58,529 nucleotides of DNA from Prevotella sp. OH937_COT-195 (GTDB lineage Bacteria; Bacteroidota; Bacteroidia; Bacteroidales; Bacteroidaceae), in assembly GCF_003932845.1 (NCBI RefSeq), contig NZ_RQZH01000016.1, positions 1 to 58,529 on the forward strand, read 5' to 3'. The notes under the pieces are model-generated. The model worked only from the letters and a program-made list of their open reading frames with translations. It was not told where the DNA came from and did no database searches. The position numbers and the translations under genes are program-made. Below, piece by piece: positions 26,901-35,849 of this stretch; the first letter of the stretch is position 1, and each line of letters begins with the position of its first letter.

Positions 26901-28478
26901 GCAAACACCATGCAGAGGCAAAGCGGATACAAGGTGTATCGCAAAGCGGAGAAAGAAGGAGGAGAATGGCAGCATATTGCATCTACCGACACTAACGTGA
27001 GGGAGTATAAGGACACCCAGTTCGGCACGCTGCCAATGGGCTATTACAGATATGCCGTGACAAGCGTGGTGACGACGGACAAAGAGTCGGACAAGGCCGC
27101 ATCGAACGTTATGGGAAAGAATATCCTCGCAAACATGACTTTCAAGCTAAAAGCAAACGCCGCAATGCCGGCATCGGCACCGGTGATAACACTGCAAGCC
27201 GACAACGAAGACGGCACGAAATTTACCGCAACGAAGAAAGAAAACGGCGAGTGGGTCATCGATGGACTGGCAAAGACGAAATACAATCTGCATGCCGAAC
27301 TCGACGGATTTGAAGACATCAGCGAGTCACTTACCATAACGGGAGAAGAAACGGAGTTCCAACACGAACTCGATTTCACCGAAAGACTGCTCCCGCCATA
27401 TAACTTGAAAGCGGAGAAACAAGACAAAGCCGACAGCAGATTGCTATCGTGGAATACCGATAACTATGTGTTCGACGATTTTGAATCATACGAAGCGTTT
27501 ACCGTGGAGCCGGCAACGACTGAGACAAACTGGATATATTGGGACATTGACAAGGAGCCTACGGTGGAGTTTGATAACATAACGTTCAAGCACATGGGCA
27601 TTCCCATGACGTTCATGGCATTCAACCCTTACGAGACGACACCCGCACTGGCATTCTTCGATGGCGGTTCGCTGCCTTATTCGGGAAGACAGTATCTTGC
27701 GTCTTTCGGCAACCGCGGGAAGGCAAACAAAGACTTGATATTCTCGCCGGTAATCAATTTCACGGGCAAGGCCGATTTCAAATTCGTTATAAAGAACTTC
27801 ACGAACGCCCTCGGGGCTGCCGTAATAAGAGTGGGATACACCGAGAAAGAGTACCCTAAGACGATTGACGACATCGAATGGACAAGCGATAAGATAAACA
27901 TCTCTGACCAAAAATGGCAAAAAATGTCGTTCGATGTACCGGAGAAAGCAAAGAGAATGGTGCTGCTAAACGAGACACCGCTGGGCTATTTCCTGATGAT
28001 AGACAATCTTTTCGTGGGAGAAGAGGCTCCGTATGCCGACGGAACAGTGAAGAAACCGATGGTTGACAGAGCCACATACGAGGTGAAACTTGACGGAAAC
28101 ATAGTCGATGGCGTTGACCGGACGGGGAAAAATGTAATGCTTACGGAAATGAAAGCCGGACGGCACATTGCCGAAGTGACGGCCGTATATGAGTCGGGAC
28201 GCTCGCAAACCAAGAGCATCACATTCGTAACAGAAGCCGTAACGGGCATCGACGAGGTGGGTGCGGACGGCTGTCTCGATGTGTATCTTGCCGGCAGTGG
28301 GAACACAATACATACCGGCAATGCCGTTTGCAACTGGTCGCTCTTCGACTTCAAAGGCTCGCTCGTTAAGAAAGGAGACGCTCACGACATTGACGCGACC
28401 TCACTTCCGAACGGTGTCTATATCATACTGCTCAACGGCAAGACAGGCAGCAGGAGCGTAAAGATAGTAAAGAGATAG
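23991..28478 (+). CDS. Large T9SS-exported multidomain surface protein
   Basis: A 1495-aa protein. Residues 1-22 form a signal peptide. Residues ~25-255 have the rhythm of a beta-propeller (YNGIMYALGN-type blades). Two FnIII-like domains follow (~255-440: PDAVTDIRLEKQADGKSCKISW). Cleaved-adhesin/choice-of-anchor-J-like domains lie at ~445-605 and ~1165-1335 (FDDFESYEAF...DLIFSPVINFTGK). Two carboxypeptidase-regulatory-like beta-sandwiches lie at ~605-775 (GTLHGTVKHEGMPLQEVQI...). The last ~75 residues are a type A sorting domain: WSLFDFKGSLVKKG, LPNGVYIILL, GSRSVKIVKR. It is therefore predicted to cross the outer membrane by T9SS. No catalytic motif was recognised; an adhesin or binding role is likely. 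It is a monocistronic gene converging on another T9SS cargo gene. Confidence 0.85.
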   Translation: MRRFTYLMLLLCLTAVCPQVNAQEVYGWNRNDSQTPENTGPCKFDVGNPSSFQLLRTHDFSIRAGAFAGKKYYVQTCSKTGNAPAPIAFGIYDFATGTFTKIADCGSNGKPFYDMAYDYKNGIMYALGNAGRVSVLLKVDLATGAVTEVAELYQEFVAMAVDLQGQIYAENPYSELVKLETDGSEETLNSCDYSVKSELQSMGIDHKSGKLWWVVPTTREGTQLLDIDLNSGYNDSNTELAGEKQIVGLDFPFSTVKEGAPGMVENLEIVPVSAGSKEVGIKFNAPRNTVAGGTLGTFKIHLLRNNKEIFTKDDAAPGELVVTNETLAADDLYTYKVYASNSEGKGEETVRQVFVGEDIPDAVTDIRLEKQADGKSCKISWTAPDKGINGGYIPNDIKYDVTRLPDNTAVGKGIGETTITDNTVTRLARYQYQITPVGRDKGKTALSPYVILGTAHNTPYMCKFTDEEMPLWTIIDRNNDGTTWKQRMSKEGIYCSYNEEKAGDDWIVSRPVALKGNTKYKIVVSAAAANLELTEKMNLFFGNGDKEENLSNYKEIGKFEVANEEGKRADYVAYYTPDADCNENFAIQMSSEPNKFQLEVFNIMIKEASEGTLHGTVKHEGMPLQEVQITLKGTEFVAKTNAQGEWNITNIPEDDYTLEARKEGYALHEQNVRVSAEEDADIEISLKKIEKINAEGKITYSGGKALKDAKVAMTAVNGTAAQNEYVAYSDGEGRYIFENIYEGTYQLVAKCPGLTVEQRQITIAKDAATLPAIELEDKAVAPRMVKVSEHDGATEVKWDMPIDADSLSYHKGEGVAHIGVFSFTERSIVGTVFRKDMAITAVKWQTDEFRGPHKKVDLVVFALDGEGNPTNNIIYEQKDIANTDNKWCRYELPQPLVVKGGALVSFRYNGFLSMLADGGENAGLDFEPNVHVVNSDYQNAEFEYLDRHDMKKNLLIGIEYAMLNAEGTAMANTMQRQSGYKVYRKAEKEGGEWQHIASTDTNVREYKDTQFGTLPMGYYRYAVTSVVTTDKESDKAASNVMGKNILANMTFKLKANAAMPASAPVITLQADNEDGTKFTATKKENGEWVIDGLAKTKYNLHAELDGFEDISESLTITGEETEFQHELDFTERLLPPYNLKAEKQDKADSRLLSWNTDNYVFDDFESYEAFTVEPATTETNWIYWDIDKEPTVEFDNITFKHMGIPMTFMAFNPYETTPALAFFDGGSLPYSGRQYLASFGNRGKANKDLIFSPVINFTGKADFKFVIKNFTNALGAAVIRVGYTEKEYPKTIDDIEWTSDKINISDQKWQKMSFDVPEKAKRMVLLNETPLGYFLMIDNLFVGEEAPYADGTVKKPMVDRATYEVKLDGNIVDGVDRTGKNVMLTEMKAGRHIAEVTAVYESGRSQTKSITFVTEAVTGIDEVGADGCLDVYLAGSGNTIHTGNAVCNWSLFDFKGSLVKKGDAHDIDATSLPNGVYIILLNGKTGSRSVKIVKR

Positions 28479-28513
28479 ACTTACGATGCCGAAAACATCG
28501 GTAAATGACGAAA

Positions 28514-28549
28514 AAACGAGCAGGAATCGCCATCGACTCCTGCTCGTTT
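28514..28549. terminator. Bidirectional terminator between two T9SS cargo genes
   Basis: A 12-bp perfect stem (28514-28525 with 28538-28549), loop of 12, with T-rich sequence following on plus (cattttttcgg) and A-rich sequence before it, so it works for both convergent genes. Confidence 0.85.
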
Positions 28550-28577
28550 CATTTTTTCGGACTTGTTTTCCGATGCC

Positions 28578-30752
28578 TTATCTTACGACAAATTTCTTCG
28601 TTGCAGAAGATGCCTTGATTACATATACACCCTTTGCAAGACCTGCGGCGGCAAAGGAAACAGTGGTGCCGGAAACCAATCTACGACCGACAACCCTGCC
28701 GTTGGCATCATAAAGTACGACCTCTGTACCTGCCGAAAGACCGGATACGTCTATCGAAGAGGCGGAAACTGCAAACGACATTGTCGCATTGTCATTGTCG
28801 ACAGTCTGTACTCCGGTGACGAAATCATCGTACGGTGTAGGTGCAACCACTCCGTAGTCATCTATGTTCATTGCGAAAACAGGCCAACCCTTGTCCTTTG
28901 CAATCTTCACATCGGCCGTGGTTGCCACGTTCTTTTCAAGTTTCGGGTCTTTCTCCATGAGATAAAGTCCCTGCGGGTTCATGCCGAACCAATCATCCCA
29001 CTCGTCCGAAGAGTATGCCACATAGTTTGGCAGTGCCTGCATGAAAGCGGTCATTTTCTCTCCGTTTATGTTGTTGCGCTGTATTTCTATGTTCCTCATA
29101 TCGGAATTGTCAGCCAATTTTATTTCAGTGATTGCGTTGTTGTAGCAGTTCACCTCGCGCAGTTTCGCATTACCGGACAGGTCAAGTGTTCCGTTAATCA
29201 TGTTGTCCCGGCATACGAGCGATACGAGTTCGGGATTCTTCGAGACATCTATCGAGTTAATATTGTTGCCCCAGCAACTGAAATCTTCCAATGCTGAGAG
29301 TCCCTTAAGGTCAATGTCTCCGAGTTTGTTGTTACCGCAATAAACCGTTTTCAGGCTCTTGCTCTTGCCTAATGACAGTTCGTCGAGTTCGTTGTCATCG
29401 CAGTACAATTGTTCAAGATCTGTCGCTTTCGACACCTCGAGTTTGGTAAGTTTGTTCGACGAACATTCCAACTTTGACATGGCACCCGTTATAACGATGT
29501 TCTTGTCGGTTATTTTGAAAGAGCCCGGCGAGTCATACTCTGCACCCGTTATCTCGACTTCTTCCTCCAACTTCATGTTGAGAGCAATGTATTCTCCAAT
29601 CTCTCGCGCCGTAGTCATTGTCACCTGCGGCATGTCTTCCTCGTTATACGAAATGAAAGCGTCGTTCCATTCTTCTGCTTCTTGGTATTTGCTGAGACTT
29701 CCCGTGGGTACATAAAGGTTCATTTTGTAATTTGGGAACATCACTCCGAATGCTCCCGTCTCCACTTCCGGCGGCGTTGTAGCGCGTACATGCACCTCGT
29801 TAAGTTTTGGACAGTCGTCCATGCAGCCTACTTTCATCAACGTTACCGTTGACGGAATATAAAGTTTGAGCAGAGCCTTTGCTCCGTAACACATGCTTAC
29901 TGGGAGCGTTTCCACCCCTTTGCTTATCCTCAACACCTGTAATTTCCATGCACAGTCGAATGCCGCTTTGTATATGGTCTTTACCGTTTTCGGCATGATG
30001 TATTTCACGCGTGGGTCTGCCTGCGGATATGCCACGAGTGCCGTTTCATCGGCAGTGAGAAGCACCCCGTCAACCAGTTTGAAACTTGTGTTGCCTTCTT
30101 CTATCTCGAACGATTCGAGATTCAGGCATCCTCCGAATGCCGATTCACCAATTTTGTTCAACTGTGCGTTTAGTTTCACCTTGGTTATTAACGTGCCGTA
30201 AAACGATGTCGCACCGATAGACTTCAGCGACGACGGCATGACGAAATTGCTTATCGGCGCCCTGTAAAAGGCTCTGTCCAAAATCTTCTCCACGGAATTT
30301 GGCAAATTAACCGCGGTAAGCATCGGGCAACTCATGAAAGCCCCCTTGCCAATCGTCTTCAAACCTTCGGCAAATACCACTTCTTCCAATAACGAACACT
30401 TGTTGAATGCACTCTCTCCCACTTTTTTCAAAGTGTTGGGCAACACCATTTTCTTAAGTGTTTTGCATGAATAGAACGTGTAATCCGGAAATATTCCGGT
30501 ATCGTTCCCATCGTCATCTACTATGGTTACCCCCGCCATGTCAAGGTTTGCGAGGCTCGTTGTCTTTAAGAAAACTCTGAAGTCGGAGGCATTCATCTTA
30601 CCGGTTATTGTAAGGTCGGTAATTGTTGCCGCCTCATCCCCCAACAGTGTGGATAATGTTCCGGGGGTGGAAACATCGACCGTCTTCGAAGTTTGTGCAA
30701 TAACGGCAACAGAAGTTACCAATAACACAAGCAAAGCGTAAATATTTTTCAT
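28578..30752 (-). CDS. BspA-like leucine-rich repeat surface protein with T9SS sorting domain
   Basis: A 724-aa protein. Residues 1-19 form a signal peptide ending VIAQ. Residues ~50-370 are LRR_5/BspA-type repeats of about 23 residues (LKKVGESAFNKCSLLEEVVF, LKTIGKGAFMSCPMLTAVNL). Residues ~425-570 are a second, internalin-like LRR set with the LxCxxNxL pattern (LEQLYCDDNELDEL, LKTVYCGNNKLGDI). The end is a T9SS type A domain (VVLYDANGRVVGRRLVSG, LAKGVYVIKASS, KKFVVR). BspA-like proteins bind host matrix or other cells in oral Bacteroidetes; the ligand here is unknown. Confidence 0.9.
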   Translation of the reverse strand: MKNIYALLVLLVTSVAVIAQTSKTVDVSTPGTLSTLLGDEAATITDLTITGKMNASDFRVFLKTTSLANLDMAGVTIVDDDGNDTGIFPDYTFYSCKTLKKMVLPNTLKKVGESAFNKCSLLEEVVFAEGLKTIGKGAFMSCPMLTAVNLPNSVEKILDRAFYRAPISNFVMPSSLKSIGATSFYGTLITKVKLNAQLNKIGESAFGGCLNLESFEIEEGNTSFKLVDGVLLTADETALVAYPQADPRVKYIMPKTVKTIYKAAFDCAWKLQVLRISKGVETLPVSMCYGAKALLKLYIPSTVTLMKVGCMDDCPKLNEVHVRATTPPEVETGAFGVMFPNYKMNLYVPTGSLSKYQEAEEWNDAFISYNEEDMPQVTMTTAREIGEYIALNMKLEEEVEITGAEYDSPGSFKITDKNIVITGAMSKLECSSNKLTKLEVSKATDLEQLYCDDNELDELSLGKSKSLKTVYCGNNKLGDIDLKGLSALEDFSCWGNNINSIDVSKNPELVSLVCRDNMINGTLDLSGNAKLREVNCYNNAITEIKLADNSDMRNIEIQRNNINGEKMTAFMQALPNYVAYSSDEWDDWFGMNPQGLYLMEKDPKLEKNVATTADVKIAKDKGWPVFAMNIDDYGVVAPTPYDDFVTGVQTVDNDNATMSFAVSASSIDVSGLSAGTEVVLYDANGRVVGRRLVSGTTVSFAAAGLAKGVYVIKASSATKKFVVR

Positions 30753-30800
30753 AAAACTTAAATACTTAAGGTTAATAATTTGTTATTCATAATACGGTTT

Positions 30801-30831
30801 CAAAGGTAATAATATTAATTTTATATGCAAA
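30801..30831 (-). promoter_or_regulatory. Promoter of the BspA-like gene
   Basis: Minus strand: TTTG (30828-30831), 19 bases, TACCTTTG (30801-30808), an exact consensus match 49 bases before the start. Confidence 0.75.
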
Positions 30832-30886
30832 AAACGAAAATGCATTTAACCTTTTTTGTATTCAAGAACAGAACGGGCAGTAGTCG

Positions 30887-31540
30887 TTAAAGATAGTCGA
30901 TAAGCATGTCCCACACTGCAATTATATGACATACGGAGCCGACAAGGACAAAGAAATGGAACACGGTGTGCATGTATTTGCGCTTGTTGAGACTGTAAAA
31001 AACGGCACCCGTGATATAGGCTGCACCCTCGACAATGAGCCATATAACCGATGTGGCACTAACGCTGCGTACAAGCGGTCCGAAAGCGACAAGCACCGAC
31101 AGTCCCATAAGTACGAAACATACGGTTTCCACGATACTGTGTTCTCTCAGTTTGCAGAAACTCACAATCGTTCCGGCTATCGCGGCAAGCCATATAAACG
31201 AGAAAAGTGTCCAGCCCCAGTAACCTTCCTGACGCAGTGCCACCAACGTTATGGGCGAATAACTGCCTGCTATGTGCCAATATATTGCGGCATGATCCCA
31301 TTTTCGCAGCCGTTCTTTCCATTTCGACCATGCACTCAGACTATGATATACCGTGCTCGCGATGTATGACATCAACATTCCAAAGAGATACAGTATTATG
31401 CCTGCCGTTGCCCACCCGTTGCCTTTTGCAAAGCACATATACAGGAATATGCACCCCGTGACGATACCTATAAAGATGCCGGCGGCATGGCTCCAACTAT
31501 TCCATATCTCTTCTTTATGGTTAAAGAAAATTCTTCTCAT
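30887..31540 (-). CDS. Hemolysin III/AdipoR-type membrane protein
   Basis: A 217-aa seven-helix inner-membrane protein of the PAQR/hemolysin III (YqfA) family. Conserved features: EEIWNSWSHAAGIFIG at the N-terminus, ASTVYHSLS, WDHAAIYWHIAGSYSPITL, and the C-terminal HTVFHFFVLVGSVCHIIAV. The His/Asp residues in these segments form the metal site in the family, where a lipid hydrolase activity is proposed. It starts 9 bases after the gene at 31550. Confidence 0.93.
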   Translation of the reverse strand: MRRIFFNHKEEIWNSWSHAAGIFIGIVTGCIFLYMCFAKGNGWATAGIILYLFGMLMSYIASTVYHSLSAWSKWKERLRKWDHAAIYWHIAGSYSPITLVALRQEGYWGWTLFSFIWLAAIAGTIVSFCKLREHSIVETVCFVLMGLSVLVAFGPLVRSVSATSVIWLIVEGAAYITGAVFYSLNKRKYMHTVFHFFVLVGSVCHIIAVWDMLIDYL

Positions 31541-31549
31541 TCTTCTTTT

Positions 31550-32356
31550 TTATGGCGATGCCGGTGCAGTGGACGGCTGTTCGGAGTTTGTTTCGACCGC
31601 CGGAACTTCGTGTGTTGCCGCAGGTGTATTGTTCGGCGTTGGTTCCGTCTCGTCGTGCTCACTCTCTCCCGTTGTACCGTCGCCCTCTTCTTCTGCCGCC
31701 ACATACTTGTTTGCTCTTATCGCTTCCTGTTGTTTCTCGCGCGACAGTTGCTTTCCCGACTTGTCGAAACCGAGCAATGCGCGCCGCTTTCCGGTCGTTT
31801 TGTCAATCACGGAAACGAAGAAGAGATCGCCCTCGCGTGTGACATACCCTTGTGCCAGTGCTTCGATGGTAAGATTTACGGTGTTCATTCTGTACAAGCC
31901 CTGCATCGCCTTTCCGTCCTGCCCCGTCGGCATCACCGTCGCGGTAAGTATAATAAACTCGTTGTCCGGCGACAACACAGCCTCGTTTATGCCTGCATTT
32001 ATGTCGTTGTCGTTGTAGTATATCGCGGTTTCCTCCGTCAGACTGCCAAACGTTACCTCATCGAGACGTTTCGTTACGCCGTCAAACTTGTAAAGATGTC
32101 CTCCGTTAAGGTAGAACATACAATGCCGTCGTTTGTCTGGAAACTTTGCCACGAAACCCGTTCCCGATGGCAGTTTCTGTTCCATGCTGTCAATTGCCCC
32201 GCTCACGGCGAGCGACTCTCCTTTGCCCGTTGTTCGCGAAGAACATGTTGACAGCGCGACAATCATTATCGCGACGAGCATGCACGCCGCCGCCGTTACG
32301 CCTATAACCCACAGGCGTTTTTCCCCTTCTTTCCCTTTAATTTGCTTTGTGTCCAT
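31550..32356 (-). CDS. Membrane-anchored protein of unknown function
   Basis: A 268-aa protein I do not recognise. Residues 1-15 are charged and cytoplasmic, and residues ~16-38 (WVIGVTAAACMLVAIMIVAL) form one membrane anchor, followed by a possible lipid-type Cys (STCSS). Residues ~60-200 look like repeated beta strands (CMFYLNGGHLYKFDG, AVLSPDNEFIILTAT, GLYRMNTVNLTIEAL), reminiscent of TolB-like blades. The last ~50 residues are low-complexity Glu/Thr/Pro. It is flanked by rnr (105 bases upstream) and the hemolysin III gene (9 bases downstream). Confidence 0.7.
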   Translation of the reverse strand: MDTKQIKGKEGEKRLWVIGVTAAACMLVAIMIVALSTCSSRTTGKGESLAVSGAIDSMEQKLPSGTGFVAKFPDKRRHCMFYLNGGHLYKFDGVTKRLDEVTFGSLTEETAIYYNDNDINAGINEAVLSPDNEFIILTATVMPTGQDGKAMQGLYRMNTVNLTIEALAQGYVTREGDLFFVSVIDKTTGKRRALLGFDKSGKQLSREKQQEAIRANKYVAAEEEGDGTTGESEHDETEPTPNNTPAATHEVPAVETNSEQPSTAPASP

Positions 32357-32461
32357 TTATTTTGATTTTTGTGATCCTTGAAGATACCGCTTACGCAGCA
32401 ATACCATCGTTACATGCAGAAACATGTTATGCTCCGGCATGGTCGTCATCGGCATTCAATG

Positions 32462-34699
32462 TCAGTCGGCTATTGTAAAATCGAGTTGTCGTTTCTCGAT
32501 GTTCGCTCTTGACACCATTATGCGTATCGGGTCGCCGAGTTGGTATTTGTGATGCCTTCTGCGTCCCACGAGCATGTAGTTTTTCTCGTCGAAATCGTAA
32601 TAATCGTCGTCAAGGTCGTGCATTGAAATCATTCCCTCGCAGTGGTTCTCGTCTATTTCGGCATATATCCCGTAACTCGTTATTCCGCTGATGTGTGCAT
32701 CGTACTCGTTTCCTATTTTGTCTTCCATGAACTCAACCATCTTATATTTGATTGAGTCCCGTTCTGCCTGCTGTGCCAGTGCTTCCATGTCGCTTGCGTG
32801 CTCGCACAGTTCCTCGTAGTGATCTTTGTTTGCCGAGCGCGCACCCTGTTGGTAACGTGTAAGCAGTCGGTGTACCATCAAGTCCGGAAAACGTCGTATC
32901 GGCGATGTGAAATGCGTGTAGTGGTCGAATGCCAGTCCGTAGTGTCCTATGTTATACACGCTGTACTTTGCTTTCATCATCGCCCTAAGTGCCACCATCT
33001 CTATTACATTCTGCTCCCGTTTTCCGCTGATGTCGTCCATCAGTTGGTTCAACGAGCGCGATATTTGCCCTTTCGTTCCCGCCGTCTTTATCTTATATCC
33101 GAATTTGGTTATAAACTTCGACAGGTTATCCAGTTTTATCGGATCCGGCCGGTCGTGTATTCTGTACACCAATGTCTTGGCTTTCTTTACTTTCTCCGTC
33201 TTCCCTATGCTCTCCGCCACTGTTCTATTGGCAAGCAGCATGAACTCCTCGATGAGTTTGTTTGCGTCTTTCGATTTTTTGTAGAACACCTTTGTAGGTT
33301 TTCCTTGCTCGTCAATATCGAAATGAAGTTCCTCCCGGTCGAACTTTACCGCACCGTCCTTGAAACGCTTTTCACGCAGTTTCTTTGCCAGTGCGTCGAG
33401 CAACAGCAGTCCGCATGCAAGTTGTGGAGACACCTTTACATCGCCGCAATCTACCGGTTTGTCGGTCTTTGCCTCCGCAAGGTTTATCACTTTTACCGGC
33501 GATGGTTGTCCCGTTCCGTCCTTCACTCCGTTCTTCTCCAATATGTCCTGCACCTCTCCGTATGCGAAACGGTGGTCGCTCTTTATCACGGTGTGTACCA
33601 GTCGCCACGATTTTATTTTCGCCTCGTTGTCGAGCACGAACACAACGCTGTAACATAATTTTTCCTCTCCGGGGCGCAGCGAGCAGATAAAGTTGCACAG
33701 ACGTTCGGGAAGCATCGGTATCGTTCGGTCAACGAGATATACGCTCGTAGCCCTCTTGAATGCCTCTTTGTCTATTATCGAGTTTTCCCTTACATAGTGC
33801 GACACATCGGCAATGTGTACTCCCACTTCCCATCCGTCGTTAGTCTGCCTTATGCTCAGCGCGTCGTCGAAGTCTTTGGCATCGTAAGGGTCTATGGTGC
33901 ATGTCATTACATCGCGGAAATCCTCGCGGCGTGCAATCTCTTCGGCACTTATTTCGGCATCTATTTTTACTGCCGCATTCTCCACGTTCTTGGGATATTT
34001 GTAGGGAAGTCCGTACTGTGCGAGTATTGCGTGCATCTCGGTGTTGTTGTCTCCCGCCTTTCCGAGTACGTCAACCACCTCTCCCACGAGGTTTTTATCG
34101 TCTTTCGAGGGCCAGTGTGTCACTCTCACAACCGCCTTGTCTCCTGTCTTTCCCCCTTTCAACTTTCGCTTCGGGATAAATATGTCGTGTACGAAAATGT
34201 TAGAGTCGCTTATAAGGAATGCGAAATCCTGCTCTACCTTGAGCCGTCCCACGAACTCGTCGTGTGCGCGCTTTATAATCTCTATTACCATCGCCTCTTT
34301 CATGTGCCTCTCCCGGCGTGCCATCATCGTTACCTTAACGCGGTCGCCGGTAAGTGCGAACATCGAGTTGCGTTCCGCCACGAACACCGCCTTGTCGGAA
34401 CCGTCGGCAATGAACGAGTTTTTGCCGTTGGCCTTACGTACAAACGTTCCCTCCACGGTCTGTCCCTGCGTGTTAAGCCGATACGAACTGTCCGACACTT
34501 TACAGAGATGATCGTCCCACGCCATCTCCTCCATTATGTCTATCGCGAGCATCTTCTCGGGATGATTCTTAAGATGCAGTAGTTTGAATATCTGCTTGAA
34601 ACTGAAAGTTTCGTTAGGATTTGTGTTGAACAACGTGGAAAGCATTTCCACCAGTCTCCTCTTGGTAAGACGTTTACCTCTCTCTTTTCCATTTGCCAT
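32462..34699 (-). CDS. rnr: Ribonuclease R
   Basis: A 3'-5' exoribonuclease for structured RNA. The 745-aa length and domain order fit: N-terminal winged helix (KRLTKRRLVEMLSTLF), cold-shock domains, the RNB catalytic domain with the Asp cluster DPYDAKDFDDALS near residue 290, YVRENSIIDKEAFKRATSVYL, HYTHFTSPIRRFPDLMVHR, and a C-terminal S1 domain (YDAHISGITSYGIYAEI). It probably leads the leftward run rnr, unknown protein, hemolysin III gene. The divergent epimerase gene begins 150 bases away. Confidence 0.96.
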   Translation of the reverse strand: MANGKERGKRLTKRRLVEMLSTLFNTNPNETFSFKQIFKLLHLKNHPEKMLAIDIMEEMAWDDHLCKVSDSSYRLNTQGQTVEGTFVRKANGKNSFIADGSDKAVFVAERNSMFALTGDRVKVTMMARRERHMKEAMVIEIIKRAHDEFVGRLKVEQDFAFLISDSNIFVHDIFIPKRKLKGGKTGDKAVVRVTHWPSKDDKNLVGEVVDVLGKAGDNNTEMHAILAQYGLPYKYPKNVENAAVKIDAEISAEEIARREDFRDVMTCTIDPYDAKDFDDALSIRQTNDGWEVGVHIADVSHYVRENSIIDKEAFKRATSVYLVDRTIPMLPERLCNFICSLRPGEEKLCYSVVFVLDNEAKIKSWRLVHTVIKSDHRFAYGEVQDILEKNGVKDGTGQPSPVKVINLAEAKTDKPVDCGDVKVSPQLACGLLLLDALAKKLREKRFKDGAVKFDREELHFDIDEQGKPTKVFYKKSKDANKLIEEFMLLANRTVAESIGKTEKVKKAKTLVYRIHDRPDPIKLDNLSKFITKFGYKIKTAGTKGQISRSLNQLMDDISGKREQNVIEMVALRAMMKAKYSVYNIGHYGLAFDHYTHFTSPIRRFPDLMVHRLLTRYQQGARSANKDHYEELCEHASDMEALAQQAERDSIKYKMVEFMEDKIGNEYDAHISGITSYGIYAEIDENHCEGMISMHDLDDDYYDFDEKNYMLVGRRRHHKYQLGDPIRIMVSRANIEKRQLDFTIAD

Positions 34700-34836
34700 A
34701 AGCCGATATAGTTGATAACCAAATGCGAAGTTAATGATTTTTTCCGACTTCGTGACAAAACATCTAATTTATTTCACTTTTTCCCGAAAAAAAAGGTGTT
34801 TTTAATGTTATTGCAACAAAATTGATTTTTTATAAT

Positions 34837-34844
34837 TAACTTTG
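34837..34844 (+). promoter_or_regulatory. -7 element of the epimerase gene (near-leaderless)
   Basis: TAACTTTG fits TAnnTTTG and ends only 5 bases before the ATG at 34850. Transcription would thus begin at or next to the start codon. The -33 is weak (TATTG at 34809-34813). Confidence 0.5.
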
Positions 34845-34849
34845 CAGCC

Positions 34850-35842
34850 ATGAAAATTCTGATAACAGGAGCAACAGGGTTCATAGGAAGTTTCATTGTT
34901 GAAGAAGCATTGAGCCGGGGCTTGGAGACATGGGCTGCCGTGAGAACGAGCAGTTCAACAAAATATCTTGCCGACCCGCGCATCAATTTCGTCACGCTAA
35001 ATCTCGACAGCGAGGAACAGATGCGCAAAGCACTCGCACCCCACCGTTTCGATTATGTGGTGCATGCCGCCGGAGTGACAAAGTGCATCGACCGCAACGA
35101 CTTCTTCCGCGTGAACACCGAAGGTACAAAGAACCTCGTGAGGGCACTCATGTCGCTCGACATGCCGTTGAAGAAATTCGTATATCTCAGCAGCCTGAGT
35201 GTGTTCGGACCGGCACGCGAGGAACTTCCCTACCGGGAGATAACCGCCGCCGACACCCCCGTGCCAAACACCGCATACGGACAGAGCAAACTGGCGGCAG
35301 AGCATTTCATCGAACAGCAGTCGTCGCTGCCATACGTTATACTGCGCCCGACGGGAGTATACGGCCCGCGCGAACGCGACTACTTTATGATGGCAAAAAG
35401 CATAAAGAACCACATAGACTTTGCCGTTGGCTACCGTCCGCAGATAATCACGTTCGTGTATGTGTCCGATGTGGTGCAGGCAGTGTTCCTCGCAATGGAA
35501 CGCGGAACGGCAGGTGGCAGATATTTCCTTACCGACGGATGTTGCTACTCGTCGCAAATGTTCAGCAACCTGCTAAAAAAACATCTCGGCGTAAACGGTT
35601 TGCTGCGCATCAAGGCACCTCTGGCCGTGCTGCGGGCGGCAACGTTCATCGGCGAGAGATACGGCAAAATAACAAACAAAATAACAGCCCTCAACGATGA
35701 TAAATATAACATAATGCGGCAACGCAACTGGCTATGCGACATAAACCCGGCACGCGAAGAACTCGGATACCGTCCCTCGGTGGAACTTGACGAGGGGGTA
35801 CGCCGCTCGGTGGAATGGTACAAGGAGAATAAATGGATTTAA
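34850..35842 (+). CDS. NAD-dependent epimerase/dehydratase (extended SDR)
   Basis: A 330-aa oxidoreductase with a Rossmann fold. GATGFIGSFIVEEAL at residues 6-20 is the NAD-binding GxxGxxG, VYLSSLSVFGPA carries the active-site Ser, and AYGQSKLAAEHFI has the Tyr-x3-Lys pair. VILRPTGVYGPRERDY follows. This is the extended SDR family that acts on nucleotide sugars or sterol-like/lipid substrates; the substrate cannot be read. It is 7 bases before a PAP2 gene and so probably works in the same lipid or polyprenyl pathway. Confidence 0.9.
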   Translation: MKILITGATGFIGSFIVEEALSRGLETWAAVRTSSSTKYLADPRINFVTLNLDSEEQMRKALAPHRFDYVVHAAGVTKCIDRNDFFRVNTEGTKNLVRALMSLDMPLKKFVYLSSLSVFGPAREELPYREITAADTPVPNTAYGQSKLAAEHFIEQQSSLPYVILRPTGVYGPRERDYFMMAKSIKNHIDFAVGYRPQIITFVYVSDVVQAVFLAMERGTAGGRYFLTDGCCYSSQMFSNLLKKHLGVNGLLRIKAPLAVLRAATFIGERYGKITNKITALNDDKYNIMRQRNWLCDINPAREELGYRPSVELDEGVRRSVEWYKENKWI

Positions 35843-35849
35843 AAAACAG

